Positions 39,833 through 48,541 of a DNA stretch of 64,000 nucleotides are shown piece after piece; the stretch's first letter is position 1, and each line of letters opens with the position of its first letter. The DNA lies in contig NZ_VEEP01000004.1 in the NCBI RefSeq assembly GCF_007678455.1, forward strand, positions 62,001 to 126,000, read 5' to 3'. Made by a program: the position numbers and the translations under genes. The stretch comes from Cytobacillus oceanisediminis 2691 (lineage in GTDB: Bacteria; Bacillota; Bacilli; Bacillales; Cytobacillaceae). The notes under the pieces are model-generated. The model searched no databases. It was given only the letters and a program-made list of their open reading frames with translations, and was not told where the DNA came from.

Positions 39833-40972
39833 ATGAATTTTGATTTAACATCAGAACAGGCGATGATTAAAAGGACGATTAGAGAATTTGCCGAGGAAGA
39901 AGTAGCTCCTGGAGCGATTGAGAGGGATAAAACGAAACAGTTTCCGACAGAAATTTTTAAGAAGCTGGGTGAACTCGGTATGCTCGGGCTGCCTTTCCCT
40001 GAGGAATATAGTGGAGCAGGCGCTGATACGGTCAGCTTTGCCATTGTAACCGAGGAGTTGAGCAGGGCATGTGCTTCCACCGGCATTACTTATTCAGCAC
40101 ATATATCCCTTGGCGGAGCTCCTATTAACCTATTCGGCACAGAAGAACAAAAGCAGAAATACCTGACACCTATTTGTACAGGTGAATCTTTGGGCGCATT
40201 TGGGCTTACTGAACCTAATGCTGGCTCGGATGCAGGCGGGACACAGACTACAGCCAAAGAAGTGGATGGTGAATACATCATCAATGGAAGCAAGAACTTT
40301 ATCACTAATGCAAGTTATGCCAAACATCTTGCAATGACTGCCATCACAGGCAATAAGGATGGAGAAAAAGAAATCAGTGCAATTATTGTGCCTACAGATG
40401 CACCTGGCTTCACTGTCATCGATAATTATGAAAAAATGGGCCTGAATGCCTCGAATACAACACAGCTGGTGATGGAGGATGTCCATGTCCCGGTTGAAAA
40501 CCTGCTTGGAAAGAAAGGGGAAGGCTTCAAGCAATTCCTTGTGACACTTGATGGCGGCAGGATTGGCATTGGTGCTATGGCAGTGGGAGTAGCACAGGCT
40601 GCTTATGAAAAGGCTTTGAAATATGCAAAGGAAAGACAGCAATTTGGAAGATCGATTTCCCAGTTCCAGGCAATCCAGTTCAAGCTTGCTGACATGGCAA
40701 TGAAAATTGAACTTGCACGCAATATGGTCTATAAGGCGGCATGGCTGAAGGACCAGAAACGTCCGTTCTCGAAGGAAGCTTCGATGTGTAAGCTATATGC
40801 TTCAGAAATCGCGATGGAAGTTGCTGACCAGGCTGTACAGATTCATGGTGGATACGGATATATGCGGGAGTATGAGGTCGAGCGCTATATGCGGGATGCG
40901 AAATTGCTGGAGATTGGCGAAGGAACATCTGAAGTCCAAAGAATGGTGATTGCAAGATTAATTGGCTGCTAA
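39833..40972 (+). CDS. Acyl-CoA dehydrogenase
   Basis: A 379-residue flavoprotein of the acyl-CoA dehydrogenase superfamily, oxidising acyl-CoA to enoyl-CoA with FAD and passing electrons to ETF. Visible motifs: GAFGLTEPNAGSDAGG (FAD and substrate loop), QFGRSISQFQAIQFKLADM, QIHGGYGYMREYEVERYMRD and the catalytic Glu in EIGEGTSEVQR. Short-chain (butyryl-CoA-like) specificity is plausible but not proven. ATG at 39833, after GAGGGGGA. Single gene with its own promoter, cre site and terminator, placed between sigA and cccA. Confidence 0.93.
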   Translation: MNFDLTSEQAMIKRTIREFAEEEVAPGAIERDKTKQFPTEIFKKLGELGMLGLPFPEEYSGAGADTVSFAIVTEELSRACASTGITYSAHISLGGAPINLFGTEEQKQKYLTPICTGESLGAFGLTEPNAGSDAGGTQTTAKEVDGEYIINGSKNFITNASYAKHLAMTAITGNKDGEKEISAIIVPTDAPGFTVIDNYEKMGLNASNTTQLVMEDVHVPVENLLGKKGEGFKQFLVTLDGGRIGIGAMAVGVAQAAYEKALKYAKERQQFGRSISQFQAIQFKLADMAMKIELARNMVYKAAWLKDQKRPFSKEASMCKLYASEIAMEVADQAVQIHGGYGYMREYEVERYMRDAKLLEIGEGTSEVQRMVIARLIGC

Positions 40973-41001
40973 AAGGGAAACCTAAATATGCCTTAATCAT
41001 C

Positions 41002-41030
41002 AAAACTTCATCAATTGATGGAGTTTTTTG
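41002..41030 (+). terminator. Intrinsic terminator after the acyl-CoA dehydrogenase gene
   Basis: AACTTCATC and GATGGAGTT pair (one wobble) around AATT, followed by TTTTT. Confidence 0.75.
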
Positions 41031-41154
41031 TCTAAATTGTGAACATGTGTGACAAAGTTTGCTTTTTTACTTTCCCTGTAAACGTTTTTCAAGTAAAATA
41101 ATATCTGTGTGAAATCATTATTTAGTTGATGTTGTACATAAAGGAGGGTATATG

Positions 41155-41517
41155 ATGAATCGTAATCCAATTATCCCGTTTGTATTGATCATGGTAATGG
41201 GGATCGGCTTGATGTTCCTGCTTTCTTTCAAAGGTCTTGGTGACGCTAAGGATCTTACGAAGGAAAAAGAAGGCGGCGGAAAGACCGAAGAAACTGCTGA
41301 AGTGAACCCAGAGGAGTTTTACCAGCAAACTTGTGCAGGCTGCCACGGCAACCAGTATGAAGGTGTATCTGGTCCCGCGCTAAAAGGTGTAGGCAGCAAG
41401 TACTCCAAAGACGAAATCAAAGACATTCTGACAAATGGTAAAGGCAACATGCCTCCTGGAATGGCTGCAGGCAAGGAAGAACAAATGGCTGAATGGATCG
41501 TAAAAGAATTGAAGTAA
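41155..41517 (+). CDS. cccA: Membrane-anchored cytochrome c550
   Basis: A 120-residue class I cytochrome c. One N-terminal membrane anchor (about 6-24, PIIPFVLIMVMGIGLMFLL), a Gly/Lys/Glu linker and a small heme domain with C60-x2-C63-H64 and an axial Met in GNMPPGM (Met99 or Met103). It carries electrons between the bc complex and caa3 oxidase on the outer face of the membrane. AAGGAGGG precedes the second ATG (41155), which gives the family start MNRNPIIPF. Same position after sigA as in B. subtilis. Confidence 0.94.
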   Translation: MNRNPIIPFVLIMVMGIGLMFLLSFKGLGDAKDLTKEKEGGGKTEETAEVNPEEFYQQTCAGCHGNQYEGVSGPALKGVGSKYSKDEIKDILTNGKGNMPPGMAAGKEEQMAEWIVKELK

Positions 41518-41523
41518 TTTTTT

Positions 41524-41560
41524 AAAGGCTCTTTGCTTTTTGCAGAGGGCCTTTACTATT
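41524..41560 (+). terminator. Intrinsic terminator after cccA
   Basis: AAAGGCTCT pairs with AGAGGGCCTTT (one bulge) around a T-rich loop; the T tract is short and interrupted. Confidence 0.6.
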
Positions 41561-41673
41561 TTAAATAGTCCGCAATCCAGTTCTCTGCCGTCAGCTTTTT
41601 TCGATGATTGGACAAGGGGCGGGCGGTTTTCATATACTTATAAAAGTAAAATATGATTTAGTAGGTGACTTTT

Positions 41674-42384
41674 ATGAATGCTGAAAAGCTCTCAGACCGG
41701 CTGAATGCCGTTGCAAACAATATTCCGCAAGGTGCCAGGCTTGCCGATATCGGCTCCGATCATGCCTATCTTCCTTGTTATGTAGTTAAAAAGGGGGCCG
41801 TTCCGAAGGCCATTGCAGGAGAGGTCGCCAATGGACCGTTCCAATCTGCCCTTGAGCAGGTTCGAGAGGAAAATCTAACAGACTGGATCACCGTCCGTAA
41901 GGGTGACGGACTCGAAGTGATTGATCCAGGAGAAGTGGATTGCATTACGATTGCCGGCATGGGCGGAACATTGATCTCATCTATTTTGGAAAAAGGGAAA
42001 TCGAAGCTCGAAGGAGTCACCAGGCTGGTGTTACAGCCAAATGTGGGAAGCTTTGCAGTGCGCAGGTGGCTGATTGACAACGGATGGGAGCTTGTAGAAG
42101 AAGAAATCCTGAAAGAAGATGGAAAGATCTACGAAATCCTTGTTGCCGAAAAAGGCGAACCATTAAAAGCATATCAGGGCTTCAATCTCGAAAATGGCAT
42201 TCTGTTTGGCCCAATTTTATTGAGGGAAAAATCTGCAATATTCATGGAAAAATGGAACGCAGAGATAAAAAATTGGCAGCGGATATTAAAGCAGCTGGAT
42301 GAAGCTGTACAAAATGAAGAAACAGAAAGCAAGAAGAGGGAATTAGAGAAGAAACTTAAAATGGCAGAGGAGGCGTTCCAGTGA
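41674..42384 (+). CDS. trmK: tRNA (adenine22-N1)-methyltransferase TrmK
   Basis: A 236-residue SAM enzyme that makes m1A22 in tRNA. Rossmann core with RLADIGSDHAYLP (SAM motif), ITIAGMGGTLISSIL and LVLQPNVGSFAVRRWL, then a C-terminal coiled coil (KIYEILVAEKGE onwards, ending with Glu/Lys-rich helices). TAGGTGA lies 6 nt before the ATG at 41674. Overlaps yqfO by 4 bp, so the pair is coupled. Confidence 0.94.
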   Translation: MNAEKLSDRLNAVANNIPQGARLADIGSDHAYLPCYVVKKGAVPKAIAGEVANGPFQSALEQVREENLTDWITVRKGDGLEVIDPGEVDCITIAGMGGTLISSILEKGKSKLEGVTRLVLQPNVGSFAVRRWLIDNGWELVEEEILKEDGKIYEILVAEKGEPLKAYQGFNLENGILFGPILLREKSAIFMEKWNAEIKNWQRILKQLDEAVQNEETESKKRELEKKLKMAEEAFQ

Positions 42385-43496
42385 AAAAAGTAAATGGGCA
42401 TGAAGTGATCCAGCTTTTCGAACAATTTTCACCCAAAGCCTTCGCGATGGAAGGCGACAAGATTGGCCTGCAAATTGGGGCATTGAACCAGCCGGTTGAA
42501 AATGTCCTGATCGCTCTCGATGTTACAGAGGAAGTGGTAGAAGAGGCGATCACAAAGAATGTTCAGTTAATCATTGCCCACCACCCGCCGATTTTCCGGC
42601 CATTGAAAAAAATCGCGACGGACACACCGGCAGGCAGAATGATTGCCAGGCTGATCAAACATGACATCGCGGTTTATGCTGCACATACAAATCTTGATGT
42701 CGCAAAAGGCGGAGTGAATGACCTGCTTGCGGAGGCACTTGGCCTTAAGGATCCCCAGGTACTGGTTCCGACTTATGAAGACCAGCTGAAAAAACTGGTT
42801 GTTTTTGTACCTGAGGAAAATGCAGAGCAAATCCGTGAGGCATTAGGAAATGCAGGGGCAGGGGCGATCGGTGATTATAGACATTGTTCCTTCACAGCCT
42901 CAGGAAAGGGACGATTCCTGCCCGGGGAAAACACGAACCCTCATATCGGCGAACAGGGAAAGCTTGAAGCAGTTAATGAAGTCCGGATTGAAACGGTTTT
43001 TCCGCAGAGTATCGAAAAGAAGGTAATCCAGGCTATGATCAAAGCGCACCCTTATGAAGAGGTCGCCTATGATGTATATAGACTGGAGAATAGCGGAGAA
43101 CAGCTTGGACTGGGCAGAATCGGAAAAGTCGAGGAGACAACCCTGGGAGATTATGCAAACTTTGTGAAGGAAGCGCTTGGTGTCAACAAAGTGCGAGTAG
43201 TCGGGGACTTGAATGCTAAAGTGAAAAAAGCAGCTGTCCTTGGCGGTGACGGGAATAAGTACTTCACTCAGGCAAAGTTCCGGGGAGCTGATGTGTACAT
43301 AACAGGCGATATCTATTATCACACTGCACATGACGCACTGATGGACGGCTTGAACATGATTGATCCCGGACATAATGTTGAAAAAATCATGAAAAAAGGA
43401 ACCGCCAGCGTCATGGAAAGGCTCTGTAAGGAAAAAGGGTATGATGTCCAGTTCTTGGCTTCAGAAATTGACACTGACCCTTTTACTTTTATCTAA
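42381..43496 (+). CDS. yqfO: Nif3-like dinuclear metal centre protein (YqfO)
   Basis: A 371-residue NIF3/DUF34 protein. The two halves of the metal-binding NIF3 fold (IIAHHPPIFRPLKKI and YAAHTNLDVAKGGVNDLLAE; later GDIYYHTAHDALMDG and DPGHNVE) flank a CutA/PII-like insert (about 125-235), the long form typical of Firmicutes. Forms hexamers; proposed as a GTP cyclohydrolase-like or metal-handling protein, function unsettled. GTG start with GAGGAGG upstream. Confidence 0.93.
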   Translation: MKKVNGHEVIQLFEQFSPKAFAMEGDKIGLQIGALNQPVENVLIALDVTEEVVEEAITKNVQLIIAHHPPIFRPLKKIATDTPAGRMIARLIKHDIAVYAAHTNLDVAKGGVNDLLAEALGLKDPQVLVPTYEDQLKKLVVFVPEENAEQIREALGNAGAGAIGDYRHCSFTASGKGRFLPGENTNPHIGEQGKLEAVNEVRIETVFPQSIEKKVIQAMIKAHPYEEVAYDVYRLENSGEQLGLGRIGKVEETTLGDYANFVKEALGVNKVRVVGDLNAKVKKAAVLGGDGNKYFTQAKFRGADVYITGDIYYHTAHDALMDGLNMIDPGHNVEKIMKKGTASVMERLCKEKGYDVQFLASEIDTDPFTFI

Positions 43497-43566
43497 TGCA
43501 TCTTTTGCAGAACTAGGAGCTAGCCCAAATTCAGAATGGAAGTCGGAAGCAGTAGCCTCTCGTACC

Positions 43567-43603
43567 AAAAAAGCAGCCCGAATTCTTTCGGGCTGCTTTC
43601 ATC
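43567..43603. terminator. Bidirectional terminator between yqfO and ispH
   Basis: AAAAAAGCAGCCCGAA and TTTCGGGCTGCTTTC form a strong stem between convergent genes; A and T tracts on both sides. Confidence 0.88.
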
Positions 43604-44557
43604 TTATACACTTGCTTCGGTTTTCTTAACCTTCGGCAGAATTTTAGAGAGTGGCACCTTTTTCTCTTTTACCCAGGTTGCTTCGTTTTCCTGGTCAAAC
43701 TGTTCAAGGAAAGTGATGACTTCTTTTGTGATTGGTGTCGGAGTCGATGCGCCGGAAGTGACGGCTACTGTTTCGGCATCCTTGATCCAATCAATTTCAA
43801 GTTCGGTAATATCGGCAATCCGATAGGCTTTAGTACTGGCGATTTCTTGTGATACCTGGGCAAGGCGGTTGGAGTTATTGCTCTTTGGATCACCCACGAC
43901 AATCAGGACATCCGCTTCTTTCGCCTGCTCTGCCACGGCCTCCTGCCGTACCTGTGTTGCCATGCAGATTTCTCTGTGCACCTCTGCGTGTGGATACTTT
44001 TCTTTTACTTTTTCCATAATCTCGGCAACGTCCCACTGGCTCATGGTTGTTTGATTGGTAACAATCAATTTCTCAGCATGTAAATTCAATGCTTCCACAT
44101 CAGCTTCTGTTTCTACAAGATGGACGATTCCGGGAGCAACGCCAACGGCACCCTCTGGCTCTGGATGCCCTTTTTTGCCAATGTAAATGACTTCGCAGCC
44201 TTCTTTTTCCTTATCGCGAATCAGGTTATGGGTGTTCGTGACATCCGGACATGTAGCATCAATCGATACCAGCCCTTTTTTCCTGGCAAGCTCCCTGACC
44301 TCAGGGGAGATTCCATGCGCAGTGAAAATAACTGTCCCGCCCTCAACTTTTTCGAGGATCTCCTTACGGTTGTTTCCGTCCAGAGTGATGATGCCTTCTT
44401 CTTCAAATGCATCGGTAACATGCTTGTTATGGACAATCATTCCCAGTATATATATAGGTCGCGGCAAGCTTTTATCCAATGCAGCATTGCGGGCAATGAC
44501 CATTGCGTCGACAACGCCGTAGCAATAGCCGCGCGGCGAAATTTTAATTACATTCAT
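43604..44557 (-). CDS. ispH: 4-hydroxy-3-methylbut-2-enyl diphosphate reductase
   Basis: A 317-residue iron-sulfur enzyme that makes IPP and DMAPP in the last step of the MEP pathway. Cluster cysteines Cys12 (RGYCYGV), Cys103 (DATCPDV) and Cys198 (REICMAT); catalytic region [12 protein letters not shown] and SGASTPTP. Transcribed against yqfO. ispG, the preceding step of the pathway, is also in this window at 51988. Confidence 0.96.
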   Translation of the reverse strand: MNVIKISPRGYCYGVVDAMVIARNAALDKSLPRPIYILGMIVHNKHVTDAFEEEGIITLDGNNRKEILEKVEGGTVIFTAHGISPEVRELARKKGLVSIDATCPDVTNTHNLIRDKEKEGCEVIYIGKKGHPEPEGAVGVAPGIVHLVETEADVEALNLHAEKLIVTNQTTMSQWDVAEIMEKVKEKYPHAEVHREICMATQVRQEAVAEQAKEADVLIVVGDPKSNNSNRLAQVSQEIASTKAYRIADITELEIDWIKDAETVAVTSGASTPTPITKEVITFLEQFDQENEATWVKEKKVPLSKILPKVKKTEASV

Positions 44558-44664
44558 TGAGTCATCCTCCTAAGAATACCTCTGATTCTTTCTTTTATTA
44601 TATAAGACTTATAGAAAGATTACAAAAGAGGATTTCCGGAAGGAAGAATTAACTATTCTTCAGA

Positions 44665-45306
44665 CTAAATGAAAAGTTTTGGTGTTGATGCCCCGTTCTG
44701 CTTTTGGGCTGGTTTGTCTGATACAGCTGTGTTTTCGGCTTTCACTGGCTTCTTCTTGTTCTTACTCTTGCTCTTACTCTTGTTTTCGTTCTTGTTCTTT
44801 TCTGGCTGATTTGTCTCCGCTTCAGTTGTTTGTTCATCTGCATCCGGAAGATCCTTCAATCCTCGATAAAGTTTCCACATCGATGGCAGATTGCGGACAA
44901 GCGGACCATATTGCTGGATCATCGGACCGAACTGCTGTGCCGTGCCTAATACCTTTTGCGTGTTCGTAAGAAACCCGCTCAGTGCGGATGGGTCAGCGAG
45001 TGATTTAAGGATTCCGCCGCCTGAGCCGGCTCCCCGTGTCGCTGTATTGGCTCCAGTTAAGAAACCTGCTGGACCATTTTGCTGGCCGGTGCCTCTTCCC
45101 AATATCTTCGAGAGCAGTCCGCCTCCCTGGCTTGAGCGCATATTCCTGCCCCCCATTCGCGGCATCTGGCCTGGCGGCATCATTGGGCCTTGGGCGAATG
45201 GATTGGAATACATCTGACGCTGGCCCATCCCCGGCCCTCCCATCATGCGGGGGCCTTGAAAGCGATTCGGCATTCCGCGTGGATTCATATGGGGTCCTTG
45301 TAGCAT
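44665..45306 (-). CDS. yqfQ: YqfQ/VrrA family protein
   Basis: A 213-residue protein with a Met/Gly/Pro/Arg-rich N-terminal half (HMNPRGMPNRFQGPRM and similar), a short conserved hydrophobic core (FGPMIQQYGPLVRNLPSMWKLYRGL, given here only by its start FGPMIQQYGPLVRNL) and a Lys/Asn/Glu-rich C terminus. This fits YqfQ, the homologue of B. anthracis VrrA, whose gene contains a variable repeat used in typing. Function unknown. ATG at 45306, with GGAGGGG upstream on the minus strand. Same place between ispH and cshB as in B. subtilis. Confidence 0.8.
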   Translation of the reverse strand: MLQGPHMNPRGMPNRFQGPRMMGGPGMGQRQMYSNPFAQGPMMPPGQMPRMGGRNMRSSQGGGLLSKILGRGTGQQNGPAGFLTGANTATRGAGSGGGILKSLADPSALSGFLTNTQKVLGTAQQFGPMIQQYGPLVRNLPSMWKLYRGLKDLPDADEQTTEAETNQPEKNKNENKSKSKSKNKKKPVKAENTAVSDKPAQKQNGASTPKLFI

Positions 45307-45552
45307 TGAGACCCCTCCTTTCCCAATATATCTTCTCCTATTAGACTATGCGGGAAGTCCGGAATGGTTTAAGGAAAAAGTATGTAATGAAACAGGTTTG
45401 TTTTTTTCATAGGAAAGGTTAAGATAGTACTGATTGGAGATTTTCTGCAATCTTTATTATAATTACAGGATGAACCTGAAAAAGAACAGCTTACGGAACA
45501 GGCTGTAATCCCGGAAACACTTGCGGGACAGGGGAAAAAAAGGAGATTTTCA

Positions 45553-46869
45553 ATGAGTGAAACGAAATTTACACGTTATGAACTGAAGCCGTTCATTATA
45601 GATGCAATCAATAAATTAGGCTTTTACGAGCCGACTGAGATTCAGGAACGTCTGATCCCGACTGTGCTGAAAGGTGACAGCGCGATCGGTCAATCACAGA
45701 CAGGGACGGGAAAGACGCATGCCTATGTCCTGCCGATCATGGACAAGCTTGATCCTTCGCGCAATGAAGTACAGGCAGTCATCACGGCACCGACTCGTGA
45801 ACTTGCCAACCAGATTTATCATGAAGTCCTTAAAATAGCTGAACATGCTCCGGAGGGAGAGCAGATCACTGCCCGCTGCTATATTGGCGGAACGGATAAG
45901 CAAAGAACCATCGAGAAGCTGAAGACCCAGCCGCAAATCGTGATTGGCACGCCAGGCAGGATCAACGACCTCGTGAAGGAAAACGCTTTGTTTGTGCATA
46001 CAGCCAATACCCTCGTTATTGATGAGGCAGATTTGATGCTCGATATGGGATTCATCGAGGACATCGACCAATTTGCATCCCGCATGCCGGAAAAGCTTCA
46101 GATGCTCGTATTCTCGGCTACCATTCCTGAAAAACTTAAACCGTTTTTGAAAAAGTACATGGAAAACCCTAAATACGTCCAGATCGATCCTAACCAAGCT
46201 ACAGCGGCGAAGATAGAACACATTCTCCTTCCTTCAAGGCACCGGGATAAAATTGGCCTTGTGCACTCTGCATTGCTGGCATTCAATCCATATTTGGGGA
46301 TTGTATTCGCGAATACAAAGAAAAAAGCGGATGAAATTGCGGATGGTCTGATTCAAAAGGGCATGAAGGTCGGCAGGATCCATGGTGATCTCAGTCCGAG
46401 GGAACGTAAACGGGTCATGAAGCAAATCAAGGACCTTGAGTTCCAGTACCTGGTTGCGACAGACCTCGCTGCAAGAGGAATCGACATCGAGGGCATCAGC
46501 CATGTCATCAACTACGAGCTGCCAACGGACCTTGATTTTTATATCCACAGGGTCGGAAGGACTGCGCGTGCCGGGTCATCAGGGGTTGCATTGACAATCT
46601 ACGAGCAGAGCGATGAAGATGCACTGGTTCGCCTGGAAAAGATGGGCATCACTTTCAAACACATCGACTTGAAAAAAGGTGAATTTACCGAAATAGAAGA
46701 GCGAAACAGAAGACAGAACCGCAAGAAGAAGGAAACAGCAGGCGAGGCGAAGGCAAAGACGCTTGTCTCCAAGCCTAAAAGGGTAAAACCAGGCTATAAA
46801 AAGAAGATGAAATATGAAATGGATAAAATCAAAAAACGCGAAAACCGTATCCAGAAGAGAAATAAATAA
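45553..46869 (+). CDS. cshB: DEAD-box RNA helicase CshB
   Basis: A 438-residue cold-shock RNA helicase. Motifs in order: Q motif region (GFYEPTEIQERLIP), SQTGTGKT (I), PTRELA (Ia), VIDEADLM (II, DEAD), SATIP (III), ATDLAARGIDIEG (V) and YIHRVGRTARAG (VI), then a basic tail of about 60 residues (KKKMKYEMDKIKKREN). It remodels structured RNA and helps ribosome assembly at low temperature. Probably co-transcribed with nfo, 21 bp downstream. Confidence 0.95.
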   Translation: MSETKFTRYELKPFIIDAINKLGFYEPTEIQERLIPTVLKGDSAIGQSQTGTGKTHAYVLPIMDKLDPSRNEVQAVITAPTRELANQIYHEVLKIAEHAPEGEQITARCYIGGTDKQRTIEKLKTQPQIVIGTPGRINDLVKENALFVHTANTLVIDEADLMLDMGFIEDIDQFASRMPEKLQMLVFSATIPEKLKPFLKKYMENPKYVQIDPNQATAAKIEHILLPSRHRDKIGLVHSALLAFNPYLGIVFANTKKKADEIADGLIQKGMKVGRIHGDLSPRERKRVMKQIKDLEFQYLVATDLAARGIDIEGISHVINYELPTDLDFYIHRVGRTARAGSSGVALTIYEQSDEDALVRLEKMGITFKHIDLKKGEFTEIEERNRRQNRKKKETAGEAKAKTLVSKPKRVKPGYKKKMKYEMDKIKKRENRIQKRNK

Positions 46870-46890
46870 AGGGATTTAGGAGAGATCTAG

Positions 46891-47781
46891 ATGTTAATTG
46901 GCTCACATGTTTCAATGAGCGGCAAGAAAATGCTGCTAGCAGCGAGCGAAGAAGCTGTCTCATATGGTGCAAATACTTTCATGATCTATACTGGAGCACC
47001 TCAGAATACTAGAAGGAAGAAAATCGAGGACCTGAATATTGAAGCAGGGCGCCTGCATATGGAGCAAAATGGCATCAGCGAGATTGTTGTCCATGCTCCA
47101 TATATCATCAATATCGGGAACACCCAGAATCCTGACACCTTCGATTTGGGAGTCAGGTTTTTGCGGAGTGAAATCGACAGGACTGAAGCCATTGGAGCGA
47201 AGCAAATTGTGCTGCATCCAGGTGCACACGTAGGTGCAGGTTCAGACAAAGGAATCGAGAAAATCATTGAAGGCCTGAACGAGGTCCTTAGCGCAGAAGA
47301 CAAAGTCCAAATCGCTCTGGAAACCATGGCCGGAAAAGGATCAGAATGCGGGAAGTCTTTTGAGGAGCTTGCGATGATCATCGACGGTGTCAAATACAAT
47401 GACAAGCTTTCTGTCTGCTTTGATACCTGCCATACCCATGACGCAGGTTATCGAATCGTCGAGGATTTCGATGGCGTGCTGAACGAATTCGATAAAATCA
47501 TCGGACTCGACAGGCTTAAAGTCATGCACATCAATGACAGCAAAAATGAGTTCGGGACAAGGAAAGACCGCCATGAAAATATCGGTTTCGGCCATATCGG
47601 CTTTGAAGCATTAAACTACATCGTCCATCACCCGCAACTGACGCAAATACCAAAAATCCTTGAAACCCCATTTGTCGGTCCTGACAAGAATAATAAAAAA
47701 GCGCCATACAAACATGAAATCGCGATGCTGAAAAACAAGAAATTCGAAGAAAACCTGCTAGACACAATCATGAATGACTAA
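46891..47781 (+). CDS. nfo: Endonuclease IV (apurinic/apyrimidinic)
   Basis: A 296-residue trinuclear zinc AP endonuclease of base-excision repair. TIM-barrel metal ligands lie in [31 protein letters not shown] and MHINDSK plus [10 protein letters not shown]. In B. subtilis Nfo protects spore DNA. TTAGGAGAG precedes the ATG at 46891. No terminator separates it from cshB. Confidence 0.96.
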   Translation: MLIGSHVSMSGKKMLLAASEEAVSYGANTFMIYTGAPQNTRRKKIEDLNIEAGRLHMEQNGISEIVVHAPYIINIGNTQNPDTFDLGVRFLRSEIDRTEAIGAKQIVLHPGAHVGAGSDKGIEKIIEGLNEVLSAEDKVQIALETMAGKGSECGKSFEELAMIIDGVKYNDKLSVCFDTCHTHDAGYRIVEDFDGVLNEFDKIIGLDRLKVMHINDSKNEFGTRKDRHENIGFGHIGFEALNYIVHHPQLTQIPKILETPFVGPDKNNKKAPYKHEIAMLKNKKFEENLLDTIMND

Positions 47782-47782
47782 A

Positions 47783-47818
47783 CAAAAGCTGCGGACACTC
47801 CGCAGCTTTTTTCTTTTT
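47783..47818 (+). terminator. Intrinsic terminator after nfo
   Basis: AAAAGCTGCGG and CCGCAGCTTTT with an ACACT loop, followed by TTCTTTTT. Confidence 0.9.
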
Positions 47819-47870
47819 GTTGAGGTTAAACGATAATGAGTATTACCTTTTAGAGGAAATAATAACAGTG

Positions 47871-48128
47871 ATGATGGACATAGAGGGTGGAAGTGTCCGT
47901 CCTCGGGTTGATGATGGACAGAAATAGTGGAGAGAAGGAGAAAAGTGTCCGTCATCGGGTTCATGATGGACAAAAATGCCGGAGAGAAGGGAAAAAGTGT
48001 CCGTCATCAGGGTCATGATGGACAAAAGTGCTTGAGAGAAGGGAAAAAGTGTCCGTCATCAAGCCCATGATGGACAAAAACCCTAAAGAAAGACGAAAAA
48101 ATGTCCGTCATAGATTTCTACGACGGAC
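47871..48128. repeat. Hairpin tandem array 2, 52-bp period
   Basis: Five dyads begin at 47895, 47947, 47999, 48051 and 48103, exactly 52 bp apart, plus a half unit at the left end. Each is GTCCGTCAT, a 7-nt loop, then ATGATGGAC, with one G-U pair. In the last unit the right arm reads GACGGAC, turning the wobble into a Watson-Crick pair. On the minus strand each dyad is followed by CTTTTTCCC. The array lies between convergent nfo and yqfT, and its rightmost dyad is the likely yqfT terminator. Confidence 0.92.
48091..48128 (-). terminator. Last array 2 dyad acting as yqfT terminator
   Basis: On the minus strand, 8 bp after the yqfT stop, TGTCCGTC and GACGGACA flank a second short stem (TAG/CTA) and are followed by TTTTTT. 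This is a normal intrinsic terminator layout built from the array unit. Confidence 0.75.
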
Positions 48129-48135
48129 ACAAACC

Positions 48136-48390
48136 CTATTTCGTGAATTTCACAAACAATTTATTGACTTCCCTTGCGGTTTCCGGGTTGGTGATTCTGG
48201 CAATTTGCTTAATGAGTGCCGTTCTTTCTGAATCATTAAAGATATTGACCTTTTTACCGCGTAAGTATCTGGCGATCTTATCTGCTTGTGCCTCTGTTAT
48301 GGATATATTGAATTGAGAGGCGTATCTCAGCAGCTCATCCGCCGTTATGCTGCTTATTTTATGGTTAATGATATTTTCAAAAATAGCCAA
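48136..48390 (-). CDS. yqfT: YqfT family protein (DUF2624)
   Basis: An 84-residue, probably all-helical cytosolic protein (ITADELLRYASQFNISITEAQ; IARYLRGKKVNIFND). Family DUF2624, function unknown, found at this locus in Bacillus. TTG start at 48390 with AAGGAG about 9 nt upstream on the minus strand. Divergent from the zinc uptake operon. Confidence 0.82.
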   Translation of the reverse strand: MAIFENIINHKISSITADELLRYASQFNISITEAQADKIARYLRGKKVNIFNDSERTALIKQIARITNPETAREVNKLFVKFTK

Positions 48391-48468
48391 AGATCATCAC
48401 TCCTTCATAGTAGGGTATGTGCCCAGTTCTAAATTCGTGACAATTTTCTTGAGTGGAAAGTTCTTTTG

Positions 48469-48497
48469 TTTACTTTATGGGCAGTAAGAGATATACT
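48469..48497 (+). promoter_or_regulatory. Sigma-A promoter of the zinc uptake operon
   Basis: TTTACT (48469-48474) and TATACT (48492-48497) with a 17-bp spacer. The Zur box lies just downstream, over the expected transcription start. Confidence 0.65.
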
Positions 48498-48506
48498 ACT
48501 TAAAGT

Positions 48507-48527
48507 AAATCGGAATGATTCTTATTT
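48507..48527 (+). promoter_or_regulatory. Zur box before znuC
   Basis: A 21-bp near-palindrome: AAAT-CG-GAAT, one base, ATTC-TT-ATTT. It follows the Bacillus Zur consensus (AAATCGTAAT-N-ATTACGATTT) at 17 of 20 positions, and two of the changes are symmetric (T to G and A to C). Its position between the -10 and the start codon, and zur at the end of the operon, support zinc-dependent repression. Confidence 0.82.
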
Positions 48528-48541
48528 TGCAGGTGATAAAA

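Noticed and set aside
41076-41090. cre site before cccA (TGTAAACGTTTTTC)
   Set aside because: Contains TGTAAACG but fails three positions of the consensus, including the conserved C near the end.
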